Source of the DNA: Acididesulfobacillus acetoxydans
GTDB lineage: Bacteria; Bacillota; Desulfitobacteriia; Desulfitobacteriales; Desulfitobacteriaceae
DNA length: 64,000 nucleotides
Reading direction: 5' to 3' (one strand)
Assembly (NCBI RefSeq): GCF_900016645.1
Contig: NZ_CDGJ01000132.1
Of the stretch, positions 1 through 8,379 are shown piece after piece. The notes below the pieces were generated by a model, which was not told where the DNA came from, ran no database searches, and was given only the letters and a program-made list of their open reading frames with translations. Made by a program: the position numbers and the translations under genes. Positions within the stretch are counted from its first letter, which is position 1. Every line of letters begins with the position of its first letter.

Positions 1-44
1 TGTATGAACAATTGAAAACCCTGGCCCGAATGGCGCAGCATTAA
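1..44 (+). CDS. Possible C-terminal tail of an upstream gene (partial)
   Basis: An open frame enters the window and stops with TAA at 42-44, giving a 13-residue tail that ends in RMAQH. It lies about 195 bases before a strong terminator, so it could be the end of the last gene of an upstream operon. Nothing in so short a stretch identifies a family, and chance openness cannot be excluded. Confidence 0.25.
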   Translation, partial: YEQLKTLARMAQH

Positions 45-239
45 AGCAGACGGCGAGACTCCGGCTCCCTAAACCGGAATAGGTGTCACGTCAGGTGTCG
101 GGTGTGAATGTTTTGTCGACCGAACGCAGCGGCACGGGTTCCCGGGTAGCTTCTTGTTCAAAGCCGGCTGTTCTTCTCGATGGCCACAAGGGTATCGTGC
201 CAAAGGTATCGTGTCAACGGTGGTATAGCGTCACAGTAG

Positions 240-270
240 GGAGGCCCTATCGAAAGGGCTTCCTTTTCTT
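240..270 (+). terminator. Rho-independent terminator of the upstream transcript
   Basis: A 9-bp stem (GGAGGCCCT with AGGGCTTCC, one G-T pair) around a 6-base loop is followed directly by TTTTCTT. Its position before the glp block suggests it ends whatever transcript enters the window from the left. The 45-239 stretch upstream holds no convincing gene. Confidence 0.8.
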
Positions 271-349
271 ACGCACTGGAAGAGAGATGCACACATCTTA
301 TTTTGCCAAGAATAGTGAGAGCATAGCATAATCCGCAGGAGGTGTGCAG

Positions 350-388
350 ATGGCTATAGAAGCCATTGAGAAGAGTAGGAGGCCCTGA
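350..388 (+). CDS. Possible 12-residue leader peptide ahead of glpP
   Basis: A tiny frame begins with ATG at 350, seven bases after a good GGAGG, and ends with TGA at 386-388 (reads MAIEAIEKSRRP). It lies upstream of the best glpP promoter (433-441), so it would need another promoter to be transcribed. The strong ribosome site is the only support; no function is proposed. Confidence 0.2.
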   Translation: MAIEAIEKSRRP

Positions 389-432
389 GATCCGGGCGGC
401 TATACAAACATCTGGCTATGCTGCCAAGCCCA

Positions 433-441
433 TGCTATAAT
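433..441 (+). promoter_or_regulatory. Extended -10 promoter for glpP
   Basis: TGCTATAAT is a consensus extended -10 element (TGnTATAAT) about 43 bases before the glpP start codon. The -35 region at about 413 (TGGCTA) is poor, as is usual for extended -10 promoters. Confidence 0.5.
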
Positions 442-483
442 GCCTATGGCGACAGAAGCAGGCGGTGACGGGGGGCAAGGACA

Positions 484-1065
484 GTGCACAGGACTTTCAA
501 GGGGGTTTTGGCGGATAGTCGGATTGTTCCCGCAGTGAAACATTTGCAGGATTTAGCGGAAGTCCTCAAGATCCCCTGGGTATCCGTGATCTTTCTTCTC
601 GGCGGGGAAATCGGCGGCCTGGATGAGGCTTTGCGCATGTCGCGGAAGCATCCCGAGAAATTTATTTTTGTTCATCTGGATTTGCTGGAGGGTATCGGCA
701 AGGACGCGGCAGGGATTCGTTTTCTCAAACACTTGGGATTGCAAGGTGTGGTCTCGGTAAAGTGGCAGCTGCTGAAGTATGCCAAAGAACAGCACATGCT
801 TACCGTGCAGCGGCTGTTTCTGGTGGATTCGGAAGCCATACACACCGGATTGCGGGTGATAAGCAAAGTCACCCCGGATGCCCTCGAAGTCCTTCCTGCC
901 ACAGTGCCGAAATTTGCGATTGAACAATTTCGCCAGGCGACTGACCTCAGTATCCTCGGAGGCGGGCTCTTGCGGGATGAGGCGGATGTCCGTCTGGCTC
1001 TCTTAAATGGGCTCACGGCCGTGACGGCCAGTCGCCGGGATATTTGGAACCTGCATTTGACGTAA
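484..1065 (+). CDS. glpP: Glycerol-responsive antiterminator GlpP
   Basis: This 193-residue protein is full length for the GlpP family of glycerol-3-phosphate-responsive mRNA antiterminators, which adopt a TIM-barrel fold. Recognisable segments are the start (FKGVLADSRIVPAVK), the central HLDLLEGIGKDAAGIRFL stretch and the later DALEVLPATVPK and LGGGLLRDEADV stretches. The family binds glycerol-3-phosphate and then the leader of target mRNAs to stop termination. It starts with GTG at 484 after a GGGGGCAAGG ribosome site. The next gene, glpA, sits 220 bases downstream behind a hairpin, so glpABC is the obvious target. In Bacillus the known targets are glpFK and glpD; control of glpABC here is inferred from position. 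Confidence 0.9.
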   Translation: MHRTFKGVLADSRIVPAVKHLQDLAEVLKIPWVSVIFLLGGEIGGLDEALRMSRKHPEKFIFVHLDLLEGIGKDAAGIRFLKHLGLQGVVSVKWQLLKYAKEQHMLTVQRLFLVDSEAIHTGLRVISKVTPDALEVLPATVPKFAIEQFRQATDLSILGGGLLRDEADVRLALLNGLTAVTASRRDIWNLHLT

Positions 1066-1212
1066 AAGCTAATGAGGCGTAAAATAACATTGACCAGAAA
1101 AAGTGCTGTGGACTCAGTAGATAAGCAGGGTCATGCCGACCCGGTAAAGTTGGGTGCCGGAAAAGTCAAGACGGATAAAATTTGATGAAAGCTTGGCTGA
1201 GAGAGCGGGAGA

Positions 1213-1260
1213 AGCCACCGGAGAAAGCGTCTGAGGGACGGTTTCTGCGGTGGCTATTTG
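1213..1260 (+). terminator. Leader terminator (putative GlpP antitermination site) before glpA
   Basis: A long hairpin pairs 1213-1226 with 1242-1255 (outer stem AGCCACCG with CGGTGGCT), followed by ATTTGTTTGG. It ends only about 30 bases before the glpA ATG, so unprocessed transcripts would stop before glpA. The hairpin is seen directly; the role of GlpP in overriding it is inferred from the neighbouring gene and from Bacillus glpD. Confidence 0.65.
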
Positions 1261-1284
1261 TTTGGTAAGGGCGGGGAAGAAGAC

Positions 1285-2934
1285 ATGGTGCGTTATTCGG
1301 CGCAAGTGGTTATCATCGGCGGGGGGGCGACAGGTGTCGGTATATTGCGGGACCTGAGCCTGAGAGGCATATCTTCCATCCTGGTGGAGCAGGGGGACTT
1401 GGCGCACGGTACCAGTTCACGGTTCCACGGCCTTTTGCACAGCGGGGCCCGTTATGCGGTCAAAGATCCGGTTTCGGCGGCCGAATGCATTCGGGAAAAT
1501 AACATCCTCAAGCAGATCGCACCCGAATGTGTGGCAGCTACGGGAGGATGGTTTGTCCAATTACCGGGGGATGAGGTTGACTACGCACAAGCCTGGCTCA
1601 AGGGGTGTGAGAGAACGGGGATTCCGGTGCACGAAGTTCCCCTGGAGGAAGCCCTGAAAAGGGAACCTCTGTTGGCGAAAGAAGCCCTGCGCGTGTTTGA
1701 AGTGCCGGACGCCGCGGTGGACGGCTTTAAACTGGTCTGGGAGAACGCGAAGTCCGCCCGCCGCTGCGGAGGACGCTATCTGACTTACCACAGGGTGGAG
1801 GCGATTCTGCGCGAAGGGGAGGGAGTGGCCGGAGTTCGGGGAGAAAATCTTCTCACAGGGGAAAGTTTCACGGTTGAGGCCGGAATGGTTGTGAATGCGA
1901 CCGGAGCCTGGGCCGATCGGCTGGCGGCTTCGGCGGGCGCTTCCTTGGAAGTAGTGCGCGATAAGGGAATACTTCTGGCTTTCAACCACAGACTCTTTCA
2001 GCGCGTGATCAACCGTCTGCGCCCTCCCGGAGACGGGGATATTTTCGTACCTCACGAAACCATAACGATTCTTGGGACCACATCTGAGTGGGTTGATACT
2101 CCTTCGGATAATCAACCCAGCGACCGGGAGGTGGAGCGAATGATGACTCTGGGTAAGGCACTCCTCCCGGGAATCGCCGAGAAAAGGGTGATCCGCGCTT
2201 TTGCCGGAGTCAGGCCGCTGCACCGGAGCGACAGCGAATGGGCGGAGGGGTCTGAAGGGGGAAGGGTGGAAGAAGGAAGGGGGCGTGCGGTCAGCCGGAC
2301 TTTTGCCTTGATCGACCATGAAGCGGAGGAAGGAATCAAGGGATTTCTCAGTATCGTTGGCGGAAAATTTACGACCTATCGTTTGATGGCGGAAAAAGCC
2401 TCCGATTGGGTGGCGGCCAAGCTCGCGAACGACGTCCCCTGCCGTACGGCAGCCGAACCTCTGCAGCCCGAACTTCCGGCCCACTTGAGGCGGCGGGCCA
2501 GGGCCCTTCTGCCCTGTGCGGCCGCGGAAAAGACGCTGCAAAGACTGGGGCGGGACGCGGCAGCGGTCTTGGAGACTATCGCCCGCGATCCGGATAAGGG
2601 TCAGCTTCTTTGTGAATGCGAAATGGTGACAGTGGCCGAGGTTGAAAAGACCGTGGCCGATGAGGATGCACACCATCTGGCGGACGTGCGGCGCAAGACC
2701 CGGTTAGGGATGGGGACTTGCCAAGGGGCATTCTGTACCTACCGGGCCCTCCCTCTCATGTGGCGCGAAGGAGAAAAATACGATCCGTTGAGCGGGGAGT
2801 TGATTCGTTTTCTAAACCAGCGTTGGAAGGGTATTCGTCCGGTCCTCTGGGGTGACCAATTGCGCGAGACGGAGTTGACTCGGGCGATTTATGCGGGGCT
2901 TTTAGATTTACGGGAAGGTGGGGCAGCCGGGTAG
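1285..2934 (+). CDS. glpA: Anaerobic glycerol-3-phosphate dehydrogenase, subunit A
   Basis: GlpA is the FAD-binding catalytic subunit that oxidises glycerol-3-phosphate to dihydroxyacetone phosphate. The 549-residue product has the N-terminal dinucleotide fold (VVIIGGGATGVGILRDL), the DAO domain with an SSRFHGLLHSGARYAV segment, and a C-terminal BFD-like [2Fe-2S] domain (LCECEM, then GMGTCQGAFC). The ATG at 1285 is preferred over TTG 1258 because it follows GGGCGGGGAAG and clears the leader hairpin. A Gly/Glu/Arg-rich insertion of about 20 residues near positions 317-337 (after HRSDSEWA) is not normal for the family. It is first of the glpA-glpB-glpC set. Confidence 0.93.
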   Translation: MVRYSAQVVIIGGGATGVGILRDLSLRGISSILVEQGDLAHGTSSRFHGLLHSGARYAVKDPVSAAECIRENNILKQIAPECVAATGGWFVQLPGDEVDYAQAWLKGCERTGIPVHEVPLEEALKREPLLAKEALRVFEVPDAAVDGFKLVWENAKSARRCGGRYLTYHRVEAILREGEGVAGVRGENLLTGESFTVEAGMVVNATGAWADRLAASAGASLEVVRDKGILLAFNHRLFQRVINRLRPPGDGDIFVPHETITILGTTSEWVDTPSDNQPSDREVERMMTLGKALLPGIAEKRVIRAFAGVRPLHRSDSEWAEGSEGGRVEEGRGRAVSRTFALIDHEAEEGIKGFLSIVGGKFTTYRLMAEKASDWVAAKLANDVPCRTAAEPLQPELPAHLRRRARALLPCAAAEKTLQRLGRDAAAVLETIARDPDKGQLLCECEMVTVAEVEKTVADEDAHHLADVRRKTRLGMGTCQGAFCTYRALPLMWREGEKYDPLSGELIRFLNQRWKGIRPVLWGDQLRETELTRAIYAGLLDLREGGAAG

Positions 2935-3085
2935 AGTCTAATCCACCCGGTCAAATGTTTGGAGACCGGGACGGGTTTTGGTTCAGACGGGACTTATTGT
3001 TACATCTTGATTTCGCGCGGTCGGCAAGGGTCAGGGAATTTGGAGAGAATTTAGGAATTCGGGGTAAACCGGACGGAGGGGCACT

Positions 3086-4273
3086 ATGTGGGATGGATTG
3101 GTCATCGGCGGCGGACTGGCAGGGCTCATCGCCGGAATCAGGGCGCTCGAACGGGGGAAAAAAATCCTGATTGTCTCGGAAGGGGTGGGAAGCCTGGCTT
3201 TCGCGGGGGGAGTCCTGGATTTCGGCCGAGTGCGGGAACTGCGGCGGCTGGAAAAACACCCCTACGCTTATGTCGGCGAAATGGCGGAGAGGGCTTTTTC
3301 TTATTTCTTGCAACTCAACCCGGCCTATACCGGGACCTGGGGGCGGCGGGGGAGCGTTTTAACCCCTCTGGGTACGCTGCGGGAAACGGAACTTCTGCCG
3401 CGGCGGTTGGATGCATCTCCCCTCTTTAAAGCGAACAAGATCGTCGTGGCCGTACCGGGAGGGCTGAAGGACTTTTTTCCGGAAATCGTAAAAGCCAATC
3501 TTCAAAAAGAGTTTCCGTCCGGCAATGTTAGGCTGAAGAAGCTGTCGGTTGAGGAGTTTGCGGATTGGCGAGCCGCCGGTAAATCCATTCCCGGCACGGT
3601 TTACGCCGAATTTTGGGGTACCGAAAGAGGGAACACAGCCTTAAAACGCCATATCTGCGAGATTGCCGGGGAGGCGGACTCGGAAGCCATCGTTTTTCCG
3701 GGCTTACCGGCGATCGGCTGCCCCGAGGTGGATGAGGTTTTAGCCGGGATATCCCTTCCCGTTGTCGGCATGACCTCCTTTCCCCCTTCGGCAATCGGAC
3801 TGGCACTTTATGAAAGTCTGACGCGAAGGGTAAAAGCCCTGGGGGGAGAGCTGCTGATCGGGGTGGGTGTGGAGCGGGTTGAAGTTGAATCCGCACGGGC
3901 CCGGCGGGCGATTGTCCGAAGTAAGGGCAAAGAAACGGCTCTGACGGCCGAAACGTTCGTTTTGGCCACAGGAGGTTTCCTGGGGCGGGGACTGGTCGCC
4001 ACCCCGGATGATGTCAGAGAAACGGTTTTCGGCTTACCGCTCCACGTCCCTCCGCTCCGGGGAGGGAAAGATTTCTTGGGTGAGCAGCCCTATGCCCGAG
4101 CGGGTATCGAAGTTGACCGACACCTTCGCCCCTGTGATCCGGCGACCGGAGAGGTCTTGTTGGAGAATGTCTTCGCGGCCGGCCGTATTCTGGCCCACTG
4201 GGATCCGTGGCTTGAACATTGCGGCGGCGGGGTTTCCCTGTCCTCCGGTCTCCTGGCGGGGGAACTCCTGTAG
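3086..4273 (+). CDS. glpB: Anaerobic glycerol-3-phosphate dehydrogenase, subunit B
   Basis: GlpB is the second flavin subunit, thought to pass electrons from GlpA to the membrane-anchoring GlpC. The 395-residue product opens with a Rossmann motif (DGLVIGGGLAGLIAGIRAL) and keeps the family features LATGGFLGRGL and, near the end, AAGRILAHWDPWLEHCGGGVSLSSGLLAGE. Start ATG 3086 follows GGACGGAGGGG. The 151-base gap after glpA holds no gene, and a 187-base gap separates it from glpC; no terminator was seen in either, so co-transcription is likely. Confidence 0.92.
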   Translation: MWDGLVIGGGLAGLIAGIRALERGKKILIVSEGVGSLAFAGGVLDFGRVRELRRLEKHPYAYVGEMAERAFSYFLQLNPAYTGTWGRRGSVLTPLGTLRETELLPRRLDASPLFKANKIVVAVPGGLKDFFPEIVKANLQKEFPSGNVRLKKLSVEEFADWRAAGKSIPGTVYAEFWGTERGNTALKRHICEIAGEADSEAIVFPGLPAIGCPEVDEVLAGISLPVVGMTSFPPSAIGLALYESLTRRVKALGGELLIGVGVERVEVESARARRAIVRSKGKETALTAETFVLATGGFLGRGLVATPDDVRETVFGLPLHVPPLRGGKDFLGEQPYARAGIEVDRHLRPCDPATGEVLLENVFAAGRILAHWDPWLEHCGGGVSLSSGLLAGELL

Positions 4274-4398
4274 CCGGAACGGCTGCCGCTTCCGCGGCGG
4301 CACTCTTTGGGCCCGCGATTTACACAACTAATGCGGTCGAAGGATGCCACAGGATGGTAAGAAAGTTTACGAAATCCAAATCAATATTTCCCAGAGAC

Positions 4399-4436
4399 GA
4401 TATATGAAAAGATATTCATATGGAAAGATATATGAA
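4399..4436 (+). repeat. Short AT-rich direct repeat before glpC
   Basis: GATATATGAAAA occurs at 4399-4410 and again at 4425-4436, with GATATTCATATG between. It lies in the gap before glpC and stands out as AT-rich. It may be a promoter-proximal regulatory stretch, but nothing more can be said. Confidence 0.3.
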
Positions 4437-4460
4437 AATCGGAAAGGAACTTGAGACAGG

Positions 4461-5879
4461 ATGTACACGCAAACTCAGTGGGGGGAAGAAGGCGGCCCGG
4501 GGCCCAAACCGGCAGCTGAACCCGGTGGGGATGATTCACATCGTCAGGAGTGTGGGGACCCGGCCGGCTTGGACGCCTGTGTCAAGTGCGGCATTTGCAC
4601 GGCCCACTGCCCAGTGGCGAGGGCCTATGCGCCTTTTCCCGGTCCCAAGAATCTTGGCCCGGATGCGGAACGCCTGCGCCTTGAAGGAGTGGCTCTTGAT
4701 CCGGGGTGTTTGGCGTATTGTACAAACTGTAAGACCTGTGAAGTGGTATGTCCGTCCGGTGTGCGCATTACGGACATGATTCTGCGGGCACGCCGGCAGC
4801 AGGGAAGCGCCCAAGCGGAAAGCGCTAAAAGCCGGTTGAGAATAAGGGATCACGTTCTGGGACGGGCTGAGTATCTGGGGCGCCTGGGCACGGTTTGGCC
4901 TGAATTCACCAACACGGTGCTGGCCACGAAACTGACACGCCGGCTTTTGCAAAAAGCCCTGGGGATCAGCGCCGAGGCCCCTCTGCCGAAATACAAAAAA
5001 CGCTTTCGACTCGAGAAGGGATCCGCTGCCGAGTTGACGAGCGAATCGGGCCAAAACGGTGGCAAGAGTGTAGAGGGGACAGGAAGCTCAAGTATGGGGA
5101 GAGGAGCCGCGGGCGACCCAAGTGCGGGGAACGGATCTGCGAGCAAACAAGTTGTCTATTTTCCGGGTTGTTTCGTCAACTATAACGACGAAGCGACCGG
5201 TCTGGCGGTCATTAGGGTTTTGGAGCACAATGGGTTCGAAGTGATAGTGCCCGGCTTCCATTGTTGTGGGGTGCCGCTCACGGCCAATGGGCGCTTCCGG
5301 GAGGCGGAGGGCAATGCCAGGCGCAATTTGGCTTTGATGGAGCCCTATTTGGAGCGGGGGATTCCGATCATTACCTCCTGCACGAGCTGCGGTTTGGCTT
5401 TGAAAGAGGATTATCCGAGGATTCGGGTTCCCGCGGCCAAACGGATCGGGGCTCAGACCTATGACCTATTCGAGTTCCTTTGGCTGTTGCACGAGCGCGG
5501 CGAGTTGAAAGAGGATTTTCTGGAGGTGAGAGTTCCACTGGCCTATCATGCCCCTTGCCATTTAAAGGCTCAGGGCATCGGAACGCCTTCTCTCCGCATC
5601 CTGCGGCTTATCCCCGGAGTAAAAGCGGAGGAACTGGACGCGGGCTGCTGTGGTCTCTCAGGGAGTTTTGGTTTTAAGGCCGAGAAATATGAACTGTCCC
5701 TTCAGATTGGCCATGCCCTGTTTCAACGCGTACGGCAGGGGATGCGGGAAGGAAAGTTTAAGGCCGTGATCACGGAATGCGGCGGGTGTCAAGTGCAGAT
5801 CGCACAGGGTTCGGGAGCGCGGTCACTTCACCCGGTGTGGATATTGGCTCAGGCTTACGGATTGGGAGGCGGGACTTGA
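4461..5879 (+). CDS. glpC: Anaerobic glycerol-3-phosphate dehydrogenase, subunit C
   Basis: GlpC carries iron-sulphur clusters and links GlpAB to menaquinone at the membrane. Cysteines 40/43/46/50 and 87/90/93/97 form two [4Fe-4S] sites, followed by two CCG-type cysteine-rich domains (PGCFVNYN, CCGVPL; then HAPCHLK, CCGLSGSFG). Residues about 187-228 are a Gly/Ser/Asn-rich low-complexity insert placed between the ferredoxin and CCG halves, which accounts for the length of 472. The ribosome site (GAGACAGG) is modest. A decayed recombinase fragment begins at the stop codon, so the 3' flank has been rearranged, but the C-terminus looks intact. Confidence 0.9.
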   Translation: MYTQTQWGEEGGPGPKPAAEPGGDDSHRQECGDPAGLDACVKCGICTAHCPVARAYAPFPGPKNLGPDAERLRLEGVALDPGCLAYCTNCKTCEVVCPSGVRITDMILRARRQQGSAQAESAKSRLRIRDHVLGRAEYLGRLGTVWPEFTNTVLATKLTRRLLQKALGISAEAPLPKYKKRFRLEKGSAAELTSESGQNGGKSVEGTGSSSMGRGAAGDPSAGNGSASKQVVYFPGCFVNYNDEATGLAVIRVLEHNGFEVIVPGFHCCGVPLTANGRFREAEGNARRNLALMEPYLERGIPIITSCTSCGLALKEDYPRIRVPAAKRIGAQTYDLFEFLWLLHERGELKEDFLEVRVPLAYHAPCHLKAQGIGTPSLRILRLIPGVKAEELDAGCCGLSGSFGFKAEKYELSLQIGHALFQRVRQGMREGKFKAVITECGGCQVQIAQGSGARSLHPVWILAQAYGLGGGT

Positions 5880-6105
5880 CCTGGTGATCACGAAATCCAT
5901 CAGCCGTTTGCCCGCAATACCCTGGACACGTTGCACTATGTGCGAGCGCTTAAGGAAAAAGGGACTGCCGTGTCCTTTGAAAAAGAGGGTGTGAATACCC
6001 TTGACAGCAAGGGGGAACATTTGCTCTCCATTTTGGCAAGCCTGGCCCAGGAGGAGTCCAACACCCTCTCCCAGAATACGCGCATGGGGATTGCTGACCG
6101 TACGG
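5877..6105 (+). pseudogene. Serine recombinase fragment (frameshifted)
   Basis: The reading DLVITKSISR then, after a shift near 5903, ARNTLDTLHYVRALKEKG, TLDSKGEHLLSILASLAQEES and QNTRMGI matches the catalytic-domain end of large serine site-specific recombinases. Only about 75 residues remain, out of frame and without the N-terminal active serine or the DNA-binding half. It is fused abruptly to unrelated reverse-strand RHS sequence at about 6105, showing past mobile-element activity behind glpC. Confidence 0.75.
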
Positions 6106-6330
6106 ATCGTTTTGATAACTCGTGGTCTGTCCCAGTGGGTCAGTGGTGCTTGTCACATAGTTGTTATTGGCATCATAAGCAGCGGTCGTGGCCAGCCTGC
6201 CGGGGCTTAAGCGGATAGTGTCAAATTTGGCCGTACCTTGGGCATTATAGAGCTCCAGCCAGACTTGAACCGTACAACACAACGGGACACCATTCTGGGT
6301 GCTTTCGGTCGGGGTTGAGGTACGGGAGAT
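6106..6330 (-). pseudogene. RHS/YD-repeat protein fragment
   Basis: Reverse-strand reading gives NGVPLCCTVQVWLELYNAQ, GTAKFDTIRLSPG and YDANNNYVTSTTDPLGQTTSY. The last piece is a typical YD/RHS repeat (Yxxx, TDPLGQ), and the part before resembles the carbohydrate-binding-like module that precedes RHS repeats in Firmicute wall proteins. There is no start, and the frame ends in foreign sequence at both sides, so it is a relic. Confidence 0.6.
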
Positions 6331-6495
6331 CTTATGACCGAGTGTTGTCGGAGGTATTGAAATATACAGACAGTTATGGTAACATTAATAAAATAAAGGC
6401 TCATATAAACCGAGGCGGGGGAAATCGGGACGGACCACAGGTCCAATTAGGCAGATAAGCTACCGCCAGTCCGATATTGCAGTTAATGTACAAGC

Positions 6496-6562
6496 AATCC
6501 GGTAGTTAGATACACCAATCTGATAGTTGCAAATCCGATAGTTCACCCACAATATGATAGTT
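6496..6562 (+). repeat. Four degenerate copies of AATCYGATAGTT
   Basis: AATCCGGTAGTT (6496), AATCTGATAGTT (6517), AATCCGATAGTT (6532) and AATATGATAGTT (6551) lie in direct orientation at 15-21 base steps. A further partial copy (CCGATATTGCAGTT) begins near 6469. Such arrays occur at the ends of IS21-like and related insertion sequences, but no transposase gene is present. Confidence 0.5.
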
Positions 6563-6594
6563 GGGGCTAGAGTTTGAGAGAAGCCGCGAATCCG

Positions 6595-6614
6595 ACTGTT
6601 TAAACTTAAACAGT
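6595..6614. promoter_or_regulatory. Perfect 20-bp palindrome upstream of the Na/Pi transporter
   Basis: ACTGTTTAA and TTAAACAGT are exact inverted copies separated by AC. The site is about 70-100 bases before the start of the transporter gene and AT-rich like an operator. The regulator is unknown. Confidence 0.35.
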
Positions 6615-6713
6615 TCAGTATTTGCGGTTCTTTTATTTTTTGAAGGCGCCAAGGCCCGACAGGGGAGGGGCCAAAGGAGTTGATGGAAGATAAGGACGTT
6701 CGGTGCGGTTTTC

Positions 6714-8324
6714 ATGTTCTTGGGAGGTCTTGGGTTGTTCATGTACGGGGTGGAGAGCACGTCTGAGGGTTTGCAAAAGTTCGCGGCTCACCGTCTCCAA
6801 GCGATCCTCACTTCCATGACCAAGCGGACTTTGCTGGCTGCCTTATTCGGTATGGTGATGACTGTGGCTTTTCAAAGCAGTGCGGCCACAACGGTCTTGG
6901 TGGTGGAGTTTGTTAACTCGGGTTTGATGAATCTTACTCAGGCTTTGGGCATTGTGTTGGGTTCGGCGGTCGGAACTTCTCTCACTATCCAGCTTATTGC
7001 TTTTCAAATGCTGGATGTGGCTCTGGGAGCCATTTTTCTGGGTTTCCTTCTTCACAGGATAGGCCAGGGTGCTTGGAAACATCTGGGTCAAGCTTTGATC
7101 GGCTTTGGGATTATCTTCGTGGGTAGGAGTGATATGGCCGGAGCTTCGGCCCCCCTTAAAAACATCCCGGAGCTTTATTCATTCCTGTCCGGTCTGGGTC
7201 ACAGCCCGATCTTAGGCATTCTGGTCGGTTTGGCTTTGACAGTGGTTATCCAGAACAGCACGGCTGTCTTTGCCATCATGATGTCGCTGGCGGGTCAGCA
7301 CTTACTCGGTCTGGCGGCCGTCGTGCCGTTGGTCTTAGGCACGCACATTGGGGGAACGGTTACCACATTGTTATCGAGCTTTACCGCTCGGAAGACAGAT
7401 GCCAAACGGGCGGCCTGGGCCAACACGGGGTACAAGGTCGTGGCCGCGGCGCTGGTGTATCCCTTCCTGCCGCAAATGGCCAAGTTGGTGCAGTGGAGCA
7501 CGGGCAACCTTGAGCGCCAGGTGGCTAACGCCCACTTGTTTTTTGCTCTCTTCATGGTCGTCGTCTTCCTGCCCTTCAATTCGCTCATTGCCCGGGGCTT
7601 GAAGCGCTTACTGCCGGGTCGGGTTCAGCCCGAGCCCCTTCTCAAGCTAAAATACATAGACGAATCTTCCCTGGAGGTTCCGGCCGTAGCCCTGACCCAG
7701 ACTCTCCAAGAAATTTGGAGTTTGGGCAGAATGATTTGGGAACAAATGATGCTGCAGGTGCCGAGAGGCGTCCTGGAAGTGGGGGAAGAAAGTCTCCGCC
7801 GGATCTTGGAGACGGAAAAGAAGGTGGATTGGTATCATCACCATATTTCACGGTTTCTGATCGCCTTGTCGAAGAAACAACTGACTGACGAACAGATGGA
7901 GGAAAACATTAATGCCCAGTTTATCTTGAAAGAGTTGGAGTATGTGGGGGATGAACTTGACTACGCGGCCGTGGTCATACAAAAGGTGCGCGCGCAAAAT
8001 ATGGATTTGACACAAGGAGATCGGGAGGTCTTGCGAGAATTATATCATAAGATTTCGAGGAATTTCTCGTCCGCTTTGGATGCGATGGAAAGGGGAGATG
8101 AAGAATTAGCGGCCGGGGTGATTCGCCAACACCCGGAGATCGTCCGGCTGCAGCGGTCGCTTAGTTTTACGGCCCTGGCGGAAGTCCCCTGCGCGGAAAC
8201 GACGGCCGAAGACATTCGGCGGGAGGAAAAAATGCGCTATGCCAAGGTCGATCTGATGAACCATCTCTATAGTGTCGACGAGCATGTGGTCAACATCGCG
8301 CAAGTGGTGATGGGGATTGCATGA
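6714..8324 (+). CDS. Na/Pi cotransporter family protein with PhoU-like tail
   Basis: The product imports phosphate with sodium, or exports it as in E. coli YjbB-type relatives. It has the two PNaS repeats, seen as FQSSAATTVLVVEFVNSG and later VVIQNSTAVFAIMMSL, with about eight membrane segments in the first 300 residues. A cytoplasmic PhoU-like helical domain follows at about 330-530. The frame is open upstream of ATG 6714 (reads TFGAVF), while the only good ribosome site (AAAGGAG, 6674-6680) serves ATG 6683 in another frame; a one-base change near 6690 may have broken the original start. It precedes a phosphate-type promoter and glycerophosphate genes. Confidence 0.85.
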   Translation: MFLGGLGLFMYGVESTSEGLQKFAAHRLQAILTSMTKRTLLAALFGMVMTVAFQSSAATTVLVVEFVNSGLMNLTQALGIVLGSAVGTSLTIQLIAFQMLDVALGAIFLGFLLHRIGQGAWKHLGQALIGFGIIFVGRSDMAGASAPLKNIPELYSFLSGLGHSPILGILVGLALTVVIQNSTAVFAIMMSLAGQHLLGLAAVVPLVLGTHIGGTVTTLLSSFTARKTDAKRAAWANTGYKVVAAALVYPFLPQMAKLVQWSTGNLERQVANAHLFFALFMVVVFLPFNSLIARGLKRLLPGRVQPEPLLKLKYIDESSLEVPAVALTQTLQEIWSLGRMIWEQMMLQVPRGVLEVGEESLRRILETEKKVDWYHHHISRFLIALSKKQLTDEQMEENINAQFILKELEYVGDELDYAAVVIQKVRAQNMDLTQGDREVLRELYHKISRNFSSALDAMERGDEELAAGVIRQHPEIVRLQRSLSFTALAEVPCAETTAEDIRREEKMRYAKVDLMNHLYSVDEHVVNIAQVVMGIA

Positions 8325-8379
8325 CCGGGGGTTGCTTTCCGACCGGAGAAGACAACAGGGATCCCGCTTTTCAAAGGAT

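Noticed and set aside
1..100. Possible tRNA or riboswitch at the left edge
   Set aside because: No cloverleaf, T-loop or known riboswitch core could be formed from the visible bases.
83..331. 82-codon open frame before glpP
   Set aside because: It spans the terminator at 240-270 and has no ribosome site or protein-like composition.
1561..2676. 371-codon open frame opposite glpA
   Set aside because: It runs antisense to a clear GlpA, has no ribosome site and a composition typical of GC-rich shadow frames.
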